Positions 35,048 to 44,128 of a DNA stretch of 64,000 nucleotides are shown piece after piece. The first letter of the stretch is position 1; every line of letters begins with the position of its first letter. Origin of the DNA: Tangfeifania diversioriginum (lineage in GTDB: Bacteria > Bacteroidota > Bacteroidia > Bacteroidales > Prolixibacteraceae); contig NZ_FQZE01000022.1 in assembly GCF_900141875.1 (NCBI RefSeq), forward strand, positions 28,956 to 92,955. The letters are read 5' to 3'. The position numbers and the translations under genes are program-made. The notes below the pieces were generated by a model. The model was given only the letters and a program-made list of their open reading frames with translations, was not told the DNA's origin and searched no databases.

Positions 35048-37156
35048 TTATTTTAACAGCTGGTAAGCCACGAGCGATACAATATAAGCAAAACCTGTCA
35101 TTGTAAAAAGTTGAATCAACGGCCATTTCCAGCTCATGGTTTCCCGTTTTACAACGGCCAGCGTACTCATACACTGCATGGCAAAAGCGTAAAACAGCAG
35201 CAACGAAATTCCTGTTGGAAAATTAAAAGCTTTTTCGCCGGTCGATTCATTTATTTCTCCAGCAAGACGGTTTTTTATGGTCTCTTCATCATCGTTTCCC
35301 ACGCTGTAAATGGTAGCCAGCGCCCCCACAAACACCTCGCGGGCGGCAAACGAGGTAAGCAGGGCAATTCCAATTTTCCAGTCGTAACCCAGCGGACGGA
35401 TTACAGGCTCAATTGTATGCCCCAATATTCCTATATACGAATTGCGCAGCTTATAAGAAGCAACGGCTGTATTTAACTCCTCGCTGGTCAATTGTTCATT
35501 TTCAGTTTGAGCATGCACAATTTCCTCCGCATTTTTAAACTCCACCGAAGGTCCATGCGAAGCCAGAAACCAAAGCACAATGGAAATGGCAAGAATAATT
35601 TTCCCGGCATTGACAACAAAATCTTTGGTTTTATCAACTACAGTGTAGGCTATATTCCTGAGTAAAGGCAATTTATAACCGGGCATTTCAGCAATGAAAA
35701 ATGAACGGGACTTAATTTTCAGGATTTTATTTAACACCCAGGCCGAAAAAATGGCCATGACAAAACCAAGCGCGTATAAAAACATCAGTGTCAGTCCCTG
35801 CAGGTTTAACCCCAGGATAGTTTTTTCGGGAATTACCAGCGCAATGATAATGAGATAAACCGGCAGACGGGCAGAGCAGGTGGTAAATGGTGTTACAAGA
35901 ATGGTAATCAGTCGCTCTTTCCAGTTTTCGATGTTACGTGCCGACATAACCGCAGGAATAGCACAGGCTGTGCCCGAAATTAGCGGCACTACACTTTTTC
36001 CATTCAGCCCGAAACGACGCATAAAACGGTCCATGATAAACACCACGCGGCTCATGTAACCGCTTTCTTCAAGAATGGAAATAAATAGAAAAAGAAAGGC
36101 GATTTGCGGAATAAAAATCATAATTCCCCCAATGCCAGGAATAATTCCTTCTGATAACAATCCGTTAAGGGCACCGGGCGGCAGGGTGTTTCGCGCCCAC
36201 TCCCCCAGCGAAGCAAACAACCCGTCGATAAAATCCATCGGGTAGCTGCTCCAGTTGTAAATGGATTGAAAAACAAGCAGCATTATCAGGAAAAAAATGA
36301 CGTAGCCCCAAACGCGATGAAGCAAAACGCGGTCGAGCCTGCTGCGAAAATCTTTTGCGGCAGAGATATCTTTTTTGTAACCTTTGTCCAGCAGTTTGTT
36401 GATAAACATGTAGCGCTGAATAGTTTCCTTCTGCTGCATCCGTTTGAGTTCATTTTCGCTCCGGACAGGAAATCCGTTTTTTGCAGATGCATTTTGAACG
36501 GCTACATTTTTATGGTTGGTGTAATCAAAATTCTGGGTGTGTTTCAGCCAAAGCCGGTACAACTCTTCCCTGGGGAACGCTTTCTGCAATTCCGTAAAAT
36601 ATTCGGAATCAATTTCTTTTAACCCGATAGTAGAATTTACCGGTAATTCACGGTAATCAGCAATACATTTTTTAAGGTGATCGATACCTGTTCCCTTCCG
36701 GGCGCTAACCAGTGCAATTTTGGTTCCCAACTGCTTCTCAAATAGTTCAATGTCCAGCGTAATGCCTTTGCGCACCATTACATCGGACATATTAACCGCC
36801 AAAACAACCGGAATTTTAAGGTCTTTTATCTGCGTAAAAAGAAACAAGTTTCGTTTTAAATTCTCAACATCGGCCACAATAACCACCACGTCCGGAAAGT
36901 TTTCGCTGGTTTTTTCGAGCAGGTGTTCTACTACAACCTGCTCATCGGCAGAAGTTACGTTGAGACTGTATGTTCCCGGTAAATCGGTAATCCGTGCTTT
37001 CAGCCCATTTGGCAGCTTGCATGTTCCTTCCTTTTTTTCAACCGTAATGCCCGGGTAGTTCCCCACCTTGTGGTTCAGTCCGGTGAGCTGATTAAACACA
37101 GAAGTTTTGCCTGTATTCGGGTTTCCTATTAGCGCTACGTTGATTTGTTCCGGCAT
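35048..37156 (-). CDS. feoB: Ferrous iron transporter FeoB
   Basis: This is a 702-residue protein. The N-terminal G domain has GNPNTGKTSVFNQLTG (G1), YPGITVEK (G2), DLPGTYSL (G3) and VNMSD (G4). A helical spacer is followed by the membrane domain with two Gate motifs, including SGTACAIPAVMSAR and TSFAAREVFVGAL. It imports Fe2+ across the inner membrane. ATG 37156 was chosen because AGGA at 37164-37167 gives a proper Shine-Dalgarno with 7-base spacing. ATGs at 37171 and 37183 would overlap feoA. Confidence 0.96.
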   Translation of the reverse strand: MPEQINVALIGNPNTGKTSVFNQLTGLNHKVGNYPGITVEKKEGTCKLPNGLKARITDLPGTYSLNVTSADEQVVVEHLLEKTSENFPDVVVIVADVENLKRNLFLFTQIKDLKIPVVLAVNMSDVMVRKGITLDIELFEKQLGTKIALVSARKGTGIDHLKKCIADYRELPVNSTIGLKEIDSEYFTELQKAFPREELYRLWLKHTQNFDYTNHKNVAVQNASAKNGFPVRSENELKRMQQKETIQRYMFINKLLDKGYKKDISAAKDFRSRLDRVLLHRVWGYVIFFLIMLLVFQSIYNWSSYPMDFIDGLFASLGEWARNTLPPGALNGLLSEGIIPGIGGIMIFIPQIAFLFLFISILEESGYMSRVVFIMDRFMRRFGLNGKSVVPLISGTACAIPAVMSARNIENWKERLITILVTPFTTCSARLPVYLIIIALVIPEKTILGLNLQGLTLMFLYALGFVMAIFSAWVLNKILKIKSRSFFIAEMPGYKLPLLRNIAYTVVDKTKDFVVNAGKIILAISIVLWFLASHGPSVEFKNAEEIVHAQTENEQLTSEELNTAVASYKLRNSYIGILGHTIEPVIRPLGYDWKIGIALLTSFAAREVFVGALATIYSVGNDDEETIKNRLAGEINESTGEKAFNFPTGISLLLFYAFAMQCMSTLAVVKRETMSWKWPLIQLFTMTGFAYIVSLVAYQLLK

Positions 37157-37160
37157 GGTT

Positions 37161-37400
37161 TTATCCTGCATTCGCAATTTCAATTAATGAAGCTATTTCT
37201 TTTCGGATGGCAAAAAAACTTCCGCTGATATTCAGGTACAGCAAATCGTTAAATGGAGAAAACTGGATAAGCTGTACTTCACTGCCCGGAAGGCATCCCA
37301 TCTCCTGCAATTTTACCGGAACAACATCTGTGGAAAAATTTCCGATGATTCCCTTTTCGCCGCGCTTCAATTGTGCAATTGTATATTTATTCATTTTCAT
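37161..37400 (-). CDS. feoA: Ferrous iron transport protein FeoA
   Basis: This is a 79-residue SH3-like FeoA protein: IAQLKRGEKGIIGNF, LQEMGCLPGSEVQLIQFSPFNDLLYLNISGSFFAIRKEIASLI. It activates FeoB. It is first in feoA-feoB-Cys protein; the gene pair is separated by 4 bp. No clear Fur box was read upstream. Confidence 0.94.
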   Translation of the reverse strand: MKMNKYTIAQLKRGEKGIIGNFSTDVVPVKLQEMGCLPGSEVQLIQFSPFNDLLYLNISGSFFAIRKEIASLIEIANAG

Positions 37401-37672
37401 GGGCTAATTCTAACATTCAATTAAATAAAAGGTTTTTCTGTCCTTTTATTGGAAATGCAATGATAAGGTTTATGGTCGATCGAATCAATCCCAACAAATA
37501 GTGATTTTGAGACGATTTGTGTGGCAGGAGAACATGAAACACATTCCGGTATCCAGAAATACTATTTTCTAACCTGCCTGATTCATAAAAAAACAGAAAA
37601 GCGAGCTAACTATCAGTATGACGACACAATGTAGCTATTCAAGTAAAATACTATGTTTTATATTTTATTTAC

Positions 37673-38134
37673 GTGTGCGTATATTTCAACGCATCTGCTT
37701 CGTTACGAAATAATAATTCAAATCCTGAAGAATTCAACAACTGCAGGCCTGGTATAATCTCCAGTAAAATAATTGATGAATTCAAAGAAAATGAATATTA
37801 TTTAGATCCAGATATTTCGCTTCAGGAATTAGCAGGGAAGCTGAATATATCAAAACATAAATTATCAAAAATAATTAAAGATGAAGGTTATGATAACTTT
37901 TATGTTTTAATCAATCATTTTAGAATTCAAAAAAGCAAAATACTTCTTTCTAAAATGCCCAACAATCATGTAATTGAGTCGGTTGTTACAGAATCCGGGT
38001 TTAAATCGCGCTCCACTTTTTACCGGGTATTTAAGGATTCGACTGGATTAACTCCAAAAGAATATATATGCAACTATGAGCTAAGTAAGGCAGGAGCGCC
38101 GGAGTTGTGTAAACCAACTTTCAGGTTGAAGTAG
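37673..38134 (+). CDS. AraC-family DNA-binding protein, probably truncated
   Basis: This is a 153-residue protein that is almost only an AraC helix-turn-helix domain: YLDPDISLQELAGKLNISKHKLSKIIKDE (first HTH) and VTESGFKSRSTFYRVFKDSTGLTPKEY (second HTH). Bacteroidota homologues usually carry an N-terminal membrane or sensor part. Here the frame opens at GTG 37673 after a hydrophobic run (YYVLYFIYVCVYF) readable back to a TGA at about 37622. It looks like the 3' remnant of a larger regulator. It may still be expressed. Confidence 0.6.
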   Translation: MCVYFNASASLRNNNSNPEEFNNCRPGIISSKIIDEFKENEYYLDPDISLQELAGKLNISKHKLSKIIKDEGYDNFYVLINHFRIQKSKILLSKMPNNHVIESVVTESGFKSRSTFYRVFKDSTGLTPKEYICNYELSKAGAPELCKPTFRLK

Positions 38135-38176
38135 CTGTAATACGGAAGCCAACAAAAAAGTTGGGAGCGGTTGAAA

Positions 38177-38295
38177 GTGCCATAGGCATCCCTCACGGGG
38201 CTTACTTTTTTGCCGCAGGTATCCACTGCGGGGCTTGCGACTATACCGGTCGGAACATGCCAGCCTTTTCGGTTGAAACGGTGCCACTTTGAAAG
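38177..38295. repeat. Intergenic inverted-repeat element with GTGCCATAGGCATCCCT
   Basis: It begins TTGAAAGTGCCATAGGCATCCCT and ends GGTGCCACTTTGAAAG, an imperfect inverted pair. CCTCACGGGGC and CCGCAGGTATCCACTGCGGGGC lie inside. The 17-base core recurs at 13527-13543. It is a non-coding repeat between the AraC and rhodanese genes. Confidence 0.6.
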
Positions 38296-38407
38296 ATGAA
38301 CAATTATACAAAAAATTTAATTCTCATTTTTTCAAATTCCTTTTCTCATCTATTTAATCAATAACCTAATTGAATTGTTATAATTATGGAATCAAAAAAA
38401 TGAAACC

Positions 38408-39709
38408 GTGATTAAAACAATCTCTACTTCTGAATTAATCGCTTTACTTCAATCAAAAAATGCAAAAATTATCGATGTCAGGCCGGTGGAAGCCTACAAC
38501 GGCTGGCAGCTAAAAAACGAAAAACGGGGCGGCCACATCGCCGGGGCCAAAAGCCTGTCTGCCAAGTGGCTCAACTACATCGACTGGATTGAAATCGTTC
38601 GTCACAAAAACATTCTGCCGGAAAATGATATTGTCGTTTACGGTTATTCGCCCGAAGAGGCTCAAAAAGTAGCCGAACGGTTTAAAAATTCAGATTACAA
38701 AAAAGTATCGGTGTATAATGGATTTCTGAATGAATGGGCTCCCTATTCTGATTTGCCTTTACAAAAACTCGAACGATACAAAAACCTGGTTTCTGCCAAT
38801 TGGGTGAACGATCTGCTTACAGGCAAAAATCCGTATCACTACAACAAATTTGTTATTGCCCATGCGCATTACCGCAACCGTGATGCTTATTTAAGCGGGC
38901 ATATTCCCGGCGCTATCGACATCGACACCAATGCACTTGAAGATGAAAAAACATGGAATCGGCGAACTCCGGAAGAACTCAAAAAAGTATTTGAATCCCA
39001 CGGTATAACTTCGGACACCACCGTAATTATGTACGGAAAATTCATGAATCCCAATAACGATGCCCCGTTTCCCGGAAGTGCCGCAGGCAATATTGGTGCC
39101 ATCCGCTGCGCATTAATCATGATGTATGCCGGCGTAAAAGATGTGCGGGTTTTGAACGGCGGTTTTCAGTCGTGGCAAGATGCAGGCCTTGAAATTTCAA
39201 CTGCCGATGAACCCAAAAATTCTGTTCCTGATTTTGGAGCTGAAATTCCGCAAAACCCCAAGCTTATAGTAGATACGCCCGAAGCCAAAAAAATGATTGC
39301 TTCGCCAAATGCTGAACTGGTTTGCGTGCGAAGTTATCCGGAATACATTGGAGAAGTAAGCGGCTACAATTATATCGAAGCGAAAGGCCGCATTCCGGGT
39401 GCTGTGTTTGCCGATTGCGGCAGCGATGCCTACCATATGGAAAATTACCGCAACGTGGACCACACCACTCGTGAGTTTCACGAGATAGCTGATATCTGGA
39501 AAAAAAACGAAATTACACCCGATAAACACCTTGCTTTTTACTGTGGTACCGGCTGGCGGGGCAGCGAAGCCTGGTTCAACGCCTGGCTGATGGGGTGGCC
39601 ACGCGTTTCGGTTTACGACGGTGGCTGGTTTGAGTGGAGTAACGACCCTGAAAACCCTTACGAAACAGGCGTTCCTGAGGAAAATCTCACGCCAGGCTTA
39701 GAAAAATAG
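38408..39709 (+). CDS. eanB: Multidomain rhodanese, EanB-like (ergothioneine sulfur transfer)
   Basis: This is a 433-residue protein with three rhodanese-like domains (about 1-120, 130-260, 275-425). The first two lack a catalytic cysteine (VYGYSPEEA, IMYGKFMN). The third has FYCGTGWRGSEAW with Cys379 in the active loop. It carries no signal peptide. The start is GTG 38408; no ATG fits. The next gene is an EgtD-like methyltransferase. In Chlorobium, EanB is a multidomain rhodanese with one active C-terminal cysteine that inserts sulfur directly into hercynine, and it pairs with the EgtD homologue EanA. The same pairing here supports that role; a general thiosulfate sulfurtransferase is the alternative. 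Confidence 0.78.
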   Translation: MIKTISTSELIALLQSKNAKIIDVRPVEAYNGWQLKNEKRGGHIAGAKSLSAKWLNYIDWIEIVRHKNILPENDIVVYGYSPEEAQKVAERFKNSDYKKVSVYNGFLNEWAPYSDLPLQKLERYKNLVSANWVNDLLTGKNPYHYNKFVIAHAHYRNRDAYLSGHIPGAIDIDTNALEDEKTWNRRTPEELKKVFESHGITSDTTVIMYGKFMNPNNDAPFPGSAAGNIGAIRCALIMMYAGVKDVRVLNGGFQSWQDAGLEISTADEPKNSVPDFGAEIPQNPKLIVDTPEAKKMIASPNAELVCVRSYPEYIGEVSGYNYIEAKGRIPGAVFADCGSDAYHMENYRNVDHTTREFHEIADIWKKNEITPDKHLAFYCGTGWRGSEAWFNAWLMGWPRVSVYDGGWFEWSNDPENPYETGVPEENLTPGLEK

Positions 39710-39718
39710 AAAGAATGT

Positions 39719-39800
39719 TCCCGCCGATAGCGGCAGATACACGCAGAGAAGAGAAAGTGTTTCAAACAAACCTCTGCGAAAATCAGCGAAATCAGCGGGA
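39719..39800. repeat. Inverted-repeat element between eanB and eanA
   Basis: TCCCGCCGATAGCGGCAGATACACGCAGAG at the left is answered by CTCTGCGAAAATCAGCGAAATCAGCGGGA at the right (inverted, imperfect), separated by an AT-rich loop. It is typical of small Bacteroidota intergenic palindromic repeats and separates the two genes by about 150 bp. Confidence 0.6.
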
Positions 39801-39860
39801 GAAATAATCATTGCGCCGTCGCGCCTTTGCAAGAAAATAAATTACGAGCAAAAACAAGTT

Positions 39861-40823
39861 ATGGAACAAAAATTACTGCTTTCACAATTGGCAACCGACA
39901 CGTTAAAAGGACTGTCAGCAAATCCTAAATATTTATTGTCGAAATATTTTTACGATGATATGGGCAGTGCCATTTTCCAGGATATTATGCACATGCCCGA
40001 ATACTACCTCACCAACTGCGAACACGAGATTTTTTCAAAACAAAAAAATGAGTTGCTAAAAGTATTCAGTAATAATGGTGATACCTTCAACCTTGTTGAA
40101 TTGGGCTCCGGCGATGGTTCAAAAACAAAAATATTATTGCACCATATTTTCAACAAAGGGGTTGATTTTCAATACCTGCCGATTGACATTAGCCAAAAAA
40201 CGAACGATAGTCTGGCAGCGAACCTGAAAGCCGAACTACCCGGTTTGATAGTAAAACCTAAAACGGGCGATTATTTCAATGAGTTGCAAAAACTCACCTC
40301 GGATGACAGTATTCCAAAAGTTATTTTCTTTTTGGGCTCGAACATTGGGAATTTTTCAAATGAAGAAACGGCCGAGTTTTTAGGCCGCCTTTCAGCATAT
40401 ACAAATTCGGGCGATAAGGTTTTAATAGGTTTCGATCTGAAAAAATCGCCAACTGTTATCCTGAAAGCATACAACGATCCGCACGGACACTCACGACGGT
40501 TTATTTTCAACCACCTGCACCGGCTGAACAGGGAGCTGGACGCTGCATTTGACCCTCAAGATTTTGTACATCACTGCACCTACAATCCCGAAAGCGGCGA
40601 GCTGAAAAATTATTTGATAGCAAAAACGGAACACAATGCGCAGATTGATGCACTGGAACAGGTTTTTCACTTTGAAAAATGGGAACCTGTTTTTATGGAA
40701 CTTTCACGGAAATTCGATTTGGAGACCATCGGACAACTTGCTACTGACCATGGTTTCGAACAAATAAGAAACTTTACCGACAGCCGGAATTACTTTGTGG
40801 ACTCACTTTGGGAAAGAATATAA
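39861..40823 (+). CDS. eanA: EgtD-like histidine N-alpha-methyltransferase (EanA)
   Basis: This is a 320-residue SAM-dependent methyltransferase of the EgtD family. It has YFYDDMGSAIFQDIMHMPEYYLTNCEHEI (about 30-58, the EgtD N-terminal signature), VELGSGDGSKTKILL (SAM loop, about 76-90), YLPIDIS, FFLGSNIGNF and GFDLKKSP. EgtD makes hercynine (trimethylhistidine) from histidine, the first step to ergothioneine. No egtB or egtC follows; the upstream rhodanese would provide the sulfur step, as in anaerobic bacteria. Confidence 0.9.
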   Translation: MEQKLLLSQLATDTLKGLSANPKYLLSKYFYDDMGSAIFQDIMHMPEYYLTNCEHEIFSKQKNELLKVFSNNGDTFNLVELGSGDGSKTKILLHHIFNKGVDFQYLPIDISQKTNDSLAANLKAELPGLIVKPKTGDYFNELQKLTSDDSIPKVIFFLGSNIGNFSNEETAEFLGRLSAYTNSGDKVLIGFDLKKSPTVILKAYNDPHGHSRRFIFNHLHRLNRELDAAFDPQDFVHHCTYNPESGELKNYLIAKTEHNAQIDALEQVFHFEKWEPVFMELSRKFDLETIGQLATDHGFEQIRNFTDSRNYFVDSLWERI

Positions 40824-40878
40824 AAAGCCTGACACTCGAAATTATAAGGCTATTCAAATGATATTGTATTTTTACTTT

Positions 40879-41787
40879 TCAGGTTTTATTCAAATCATTC
40901 AGTGCAGTTTCGGTACGGGACAGGTAGTTATCAATTTGTTCGTTTTCTTCAAAACCGATAATCATCATATCCACACTTCTCAGGCCCAAAACAAAACGCA
41001 GTGCATTGTCAATTTTCTCGCTCTGGTCGCGCAGTTCGCCGTTCCCGATAAGTTTCATTCCAATAACACCTTTGCCTGACTGGTGCAACTGGTGAATGAC
41101 TTCAACAACTTCTTCCGGATCGGGCTTATCCATTGCTATTCCGTAAGGATTAATCCGCACATGAATTACATCAACCCAATCGCTGGCAAGCGCATCTTTC
41201 ATGGCTTCAAGCGAATGTACCGAAACACCGTGGGCCCTGATAATACCCTTGGCTTTCAAATTTTCCAGGATATCCATCTGCCGTTTTTGAGTTTCAGTCC
41301 AGTTTTCTTCCACCATACAGTGAATTTGCACCAGGTCAAGATAATCGGTATCCAGCTCTTTCCGGAAACGATCGACCACAATGTCCGCATCCGGCCGCTC
41401 CGGTTCGGGAATGCCTCCTCCCCTCACCCAGATTTTGGATGAAAGTGTCATTTCATCGCGGTTCATATCTGCCAGTGCTTCATTTACAAAACCATGGGTT
41501 CCGTATGTGTCGGCACAATCGAAAAAGCGGATGCCTTTATCCCATGCATGCCTAAGCAATGCCAGGCTCTTCTCTTTTCCTTGTCGTGTTAAAAAAGAGG
41601 TTCGGTTGCCGGCATGCACACCTGTTCCGAACCCCAGCATGGTGGTTTCAATGCCTGATTTGCCAAGCTTAACTTTTTGGAGTGGATCGGTTGCAAAACT
41701 ACTGCCAGATGAAGCATACAAAGGGTTTGAAAATAAAACGTGTGCCGTTCCCAAAGACAATGCTTTTACAAAATTGCGGCGATGCAT
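40879..41787 (-). CDS. Tat-exported aldo/keto reductase
   Basis: This is a 302-residue aldo/keto reductase fold. The start MHRRNFVKALSLGTAHVLFS is a twin-arginine-like signal (I prefer ATG 41787 over 41805). The catalytic tetrad is in place: D and Y in DCADTYGTHG, K in LSSKIWVRG and H in DLVQIHCM. Substrate unknown. Exported AKRs of this type are common in Bacteroidota sugar metabolism. Confidence 0.85.
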   Translation of the reverse strand: MHRRNFVKALSLGTAHVLFSNPLYASSGSSFATDPLQKVKLGKSGIETTMLGFGTGVHAGNRTSFLTRQGKEKSLALLRHAWDKGIRFFDCADTYGTHGFVNEALADMNRDEMTLSSKIWVRGGGIPEPERPDADIVVDRFRKELDTDYLDLVQIHCMVEENWTETQKRQMDILENLKAKGIIRAHGVSVHSLEAMKDALASDWVDVIHVRINPYGIAMDKPDPEEVVEVIHQLHQSGKGVIGMKLIGNGELRDQSEKIDNALRFVLGLRSVDMMIIGFEENEQIDNYLSRTETALNDLNKT

Positions 41788-41931
41788 TTTCAACTTATTT
41801 GTCATGATAAAATATTTTCAGCCAATTTAATTAATAAACCGGTTGAAAGTAATATTGTTCGAATGTAATTTGAAGGAAACAATAATTTTTTTTGGACCAA
41901 ACCCGAAAACTTAATTAACGATTCGAATTTT

Positions 41932-42153
41932 TTATTCTTCTTTATCAAGAGGTTTCGGCGTATTTAAAGTCTCCTTTTCACTTTTTGGGTTCGGTTTTAC
42001 GGCGGGCCGAGGAAAATCGGATGGTTTATGTTTAATAATTTTTGGCGTAGTAATAGAATCCACCTGATTTGGTTTTATCGAAATGCCTATGTAATTACTG
42101 AGTGTCAGACATAGAACATAAAAAATAGACGCAGCTAGAATAATCGCTTTCAT
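41932..42153 (-). CDS. Small exported or anchored proline-rich protein, uncertain
   Basis: This 73-residue reading frame has a hydrophobic N-terminus (MKAIILAASIFYVLCLTLS) followed by a Pro/Lys-rich tail (KHKPSDFPRPAVKPNPKSEKE). The architecture is protein-like and it stands free between genes, but I recognise no family. Confidence 0.45.
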   Translation of the reverse strand: MKAIILAASIFYVLCLTLSNYIGISIKPNQVDSITTPKIIKHKPSDFPRPAVKPNPKSEKETLNTPKPLDKEE

Positions 42154-42312
42154 AATAGTGGCTTTAGTTTTTTGTTCTACTGTTTAACTGATTAAATCAA
42201 GAACCAATTTAGGTCATTAGCTGCAACCAATGAAATAAAATCTACAAACGGGGTAACCATGTCGGTAAATCACCCTTTTTTTACTGCAAAAAACCTGAAT
42301 GACTTTTAATTA

Positions 42313-42537
42313 TCATTCAATTTTCTGTTTCCGGCCAATAAAATAGTAGAGGATTGCCCCCAAGAACCATGTGAGTAAAATTACCAGTACCCAAATTAGT
42401 TTGTTGTTTCCTTCAAATTCGCTCTGCAAAATATCGACCAGTGCAATAATTGGAATAACAAAGAAAACAAGAGAAACAAGCAAAATAATCACGATTTCCT
42501 GCGAACCCATAAAACCAAGTAACATCATAATATTCAA
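42313..42537 (-). CDS. Small PLDc_N-type membrane protein
   Basis: This is a 74-residue protein with two hydrophobic helices and the motif IPIIALVDILQSEFEGNNKLIWVLVILLTWFLGAILYYFIGRK. This matches the PLDc_N (phospholipase D nuclease N-terminal) membrane segment found alone in many small proteins. Function unknown. Confidence 0.82.
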   Translation of the reverse strand: MNIMMLLGFMGSQEIVIILLVSLVFFVIPIIALVDILQSEFEGNNKLIWVLVILLTWFLGAILYYFIGRKQKIE

Positions 42538-42577
42538 TTTTAGATGGTTAAAAATTAGTGAAAATACCAGAGTATGT

Positions 42578-43282
42578 TTATCCTAATGTCAGCCTGACCA
42601 GAAAATCATTTTGTTCCCCTTTTTCAATGAGTTGACAATTTAAGCCCGCTTCTCCGGCAGTTTTGGCAAGCGTTTCAAGATCAGTAAACAGCCATTTAAA
42701 TTGTGTTGAATGATTTTTGTACACCAGCTCGTAATCCATCTCCCCGTAGTAGTTGTCGTTGGCCAAATCAATCCAAAGCGAACCATCTTCTTCTTCAAAA
42801 AGGTAATGAATATCGGACGAATCGATAAGCATTTGCCCTCCTTCATTTAGCAAACTTTTCAGATGCAGCAGCATTTTTTTCAGTCCGTCAATAGTTTGCC
42901 CGATGCCGGTTCCGTTCATCAAAAGAAGAATGGTATCGAAACCGGTTTCCTTAAAATGAAAAACGTCTGCGCAAACAACTTTTTCCACTCCTCTTTTTTT
43001 CATAACAGCGGCAGCCAGCTCTGACTTTTCAAGGGCAGTCACGTCAAATCCCTGTTTTTGCAATTCCAGCGCATGACTGCCCGCTGCCGCTCCTACATCC
43101 AGAATCTTACCCTGGCAGTTTTTAATTGCTGTCTTCTCAATTTTCGGCATTTCACCCCAGGTTCTGAAAAAGTAAGCCGGTGGCAGGATTTCGCCTTCGG
43201 TGTAGTTGGTATTTATAAGAATATCCGGTGCTGTTCCGTTTTTGTAAAAATCTGAAATGGCCTGTCCAATCGGGTCGCTCAT
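42578..43282 (-). CDS. Class I SAM-dependent methyltransferase
   Basis: This is a 234-residue protein starting MSDPIGQAISDFYKNG, with the SAM loop GKILDVGAAAGSHALELQKQGFDVTALEKS (about 68-97) and FDTILLLMNGTGIGQTIDGLKKML (motifs III/IV). Substrate unknown. ATG 43282 was preferred to 43312, which only adds a basic lead. Confidence 0.83.
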   Translation of the reverse strand: MSDPIGQAISDFYKNGTAPDILINTNYTEGEILPPAYFFRTWGEMPKIEKTAIKNCQGKILDVGAAAGSHALELQKQGFDVTALEKSELAAAVMKKRGVEKVVCADVFHFKETGFDTILLLMNGTGIGQTIDGLKKMLLHLKSLLNEGGQMLIDSSDIHYLFEEEDGSLWIDLANDNYYGEMDYELVYKNHSTQFKWLFTDLETLAKTAGEAGLNCQLIEKGEQNDFLVRLTLG

Positions 43283-43392
43283 GTGGTGTTTTTTTGTGCG
43301 AAGATAAATCAAATCAGGAATTATATGGATGCTGTCGTTGTTTTTATCAAATCAATCACTTTAATTTGTAGTACCTGAATTGTGGAAACTAA

Positions 43393-43968
43393 ATGACAGA
43401 AAATCTGAATCAACATATTTTCAAACGCCTCCAAAATGGTGACGAAAAAGCATTCAGCGAGCTTTTCGATCAATACTATTCTGCCTTGTGCCTTTTTGCA
43501 AATAAGTACCTGTGCGATATGGACCTGTCGCGTTCGCTGGTGCAACAGGTGTTTATTGATTTATGGACCAAACGCGAAAAAATTACTGTTACCTCTTCCG
43601 TAAAATCGTATCTATACACCACGGTAAAAAACCGCTGCATCGATGTGTTTCGCAAAACTAAAGCCACCACAGAAATATCGGAATCCGTCGAAAATCTCAA
43701 TCAAATTCCTTTTCGTGATTTAATTGAAGAGGCCGAACTCAACGATCGCATCAATGCTTCCATCAACCAGCTCCCGGAAAAATGCCGTGAAATATTTTTG
43801 CTCTGCCGTTTCGAAGGACTGAAATATTCCGAAATTGCTGAAAAACTCGGTATTTCAATTAAAACCGTAGAGATGCAAATGGGAATTGCATTAAAAAAAT
43901 TACGCGACAGTCTTTCTGATTACCAAATGATTAACCTCCTTGTTTTTATTTATTCGAAAAAAAATTGA
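43393..43968 (+). CDS. ECF RNA polymerase sigma factor
   Basis: This is a 191-residue sigma-70 family ECF factor. Region 2 (FKRLQNGDEKAFSELFDQYYSAL) and region 4 (LPEKCREIFLLCRFEGLKYSEIAEKLGISIKTVEMQMG) are clear. It is followed by a FecR anti-sigma and a SusC with STN domain, the standard trans-envelope signalling trio for glycan uptake. Signal binding at SusC would release this factor to transcribe the locus. Confidence 0.93.
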   Translation: MTENLNQHIFKRLQNGDEKAFSELFDQYYSALCLFANKYLCDMDLSRSLVQQVFIDLWTKREKITVTSSVKSYLYTTVKNRCIDVFRKTKATTEISESVENLNQIPFRDLIEEAELNDRINASINQLPEKCREIFLLCRFEGLKYSEIAEKLGISIKTVEMQMGIALKKLRDSLSDYQMINLLVFIYSKKN

Positions 43969-44043
43969 ATTTCATTACAGGGTGCCGGTCTTCTTTTTCG
44001 TCATAGAGTAAAATTTAGTTGGAAATTAAAATTTTAGTGAATC

Positions 44044-44101
44044 TTTGTGTCTTTGTGATTTTGTGGCAAAAAATAATGCCACTAAGACACTAAAACACAA
44101 A
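44044..44101. repeat. Palindromic intergenic repeat before fecR
   Basis: TTTGTGTCTTTGTGATTTTGTGGCA (44044-44068) and TGCCACTAAGACACTAAAACACAAA (about 44077-44101) are imperfect inverted arms around an A-rich loop. It lies between the sigma and fecR genes. Repeats built on TTTGTGTCTTTGTG are frequent in Bacteroidota intergenic DNA. Confidence 0.6.
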
Positions 44102-44128
44102 TTGGAGCACTAAGTTAAAAACAAAGAA

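Noticed and set aside
44044..44101. Hairpin before fecR as a riboswitch or sigma operon terminator
   Set aside because: Arms are imperfect, there is no T run, and the TTTGTGTCTTTGTG pattern looks like a dispersed intergenic repeat.
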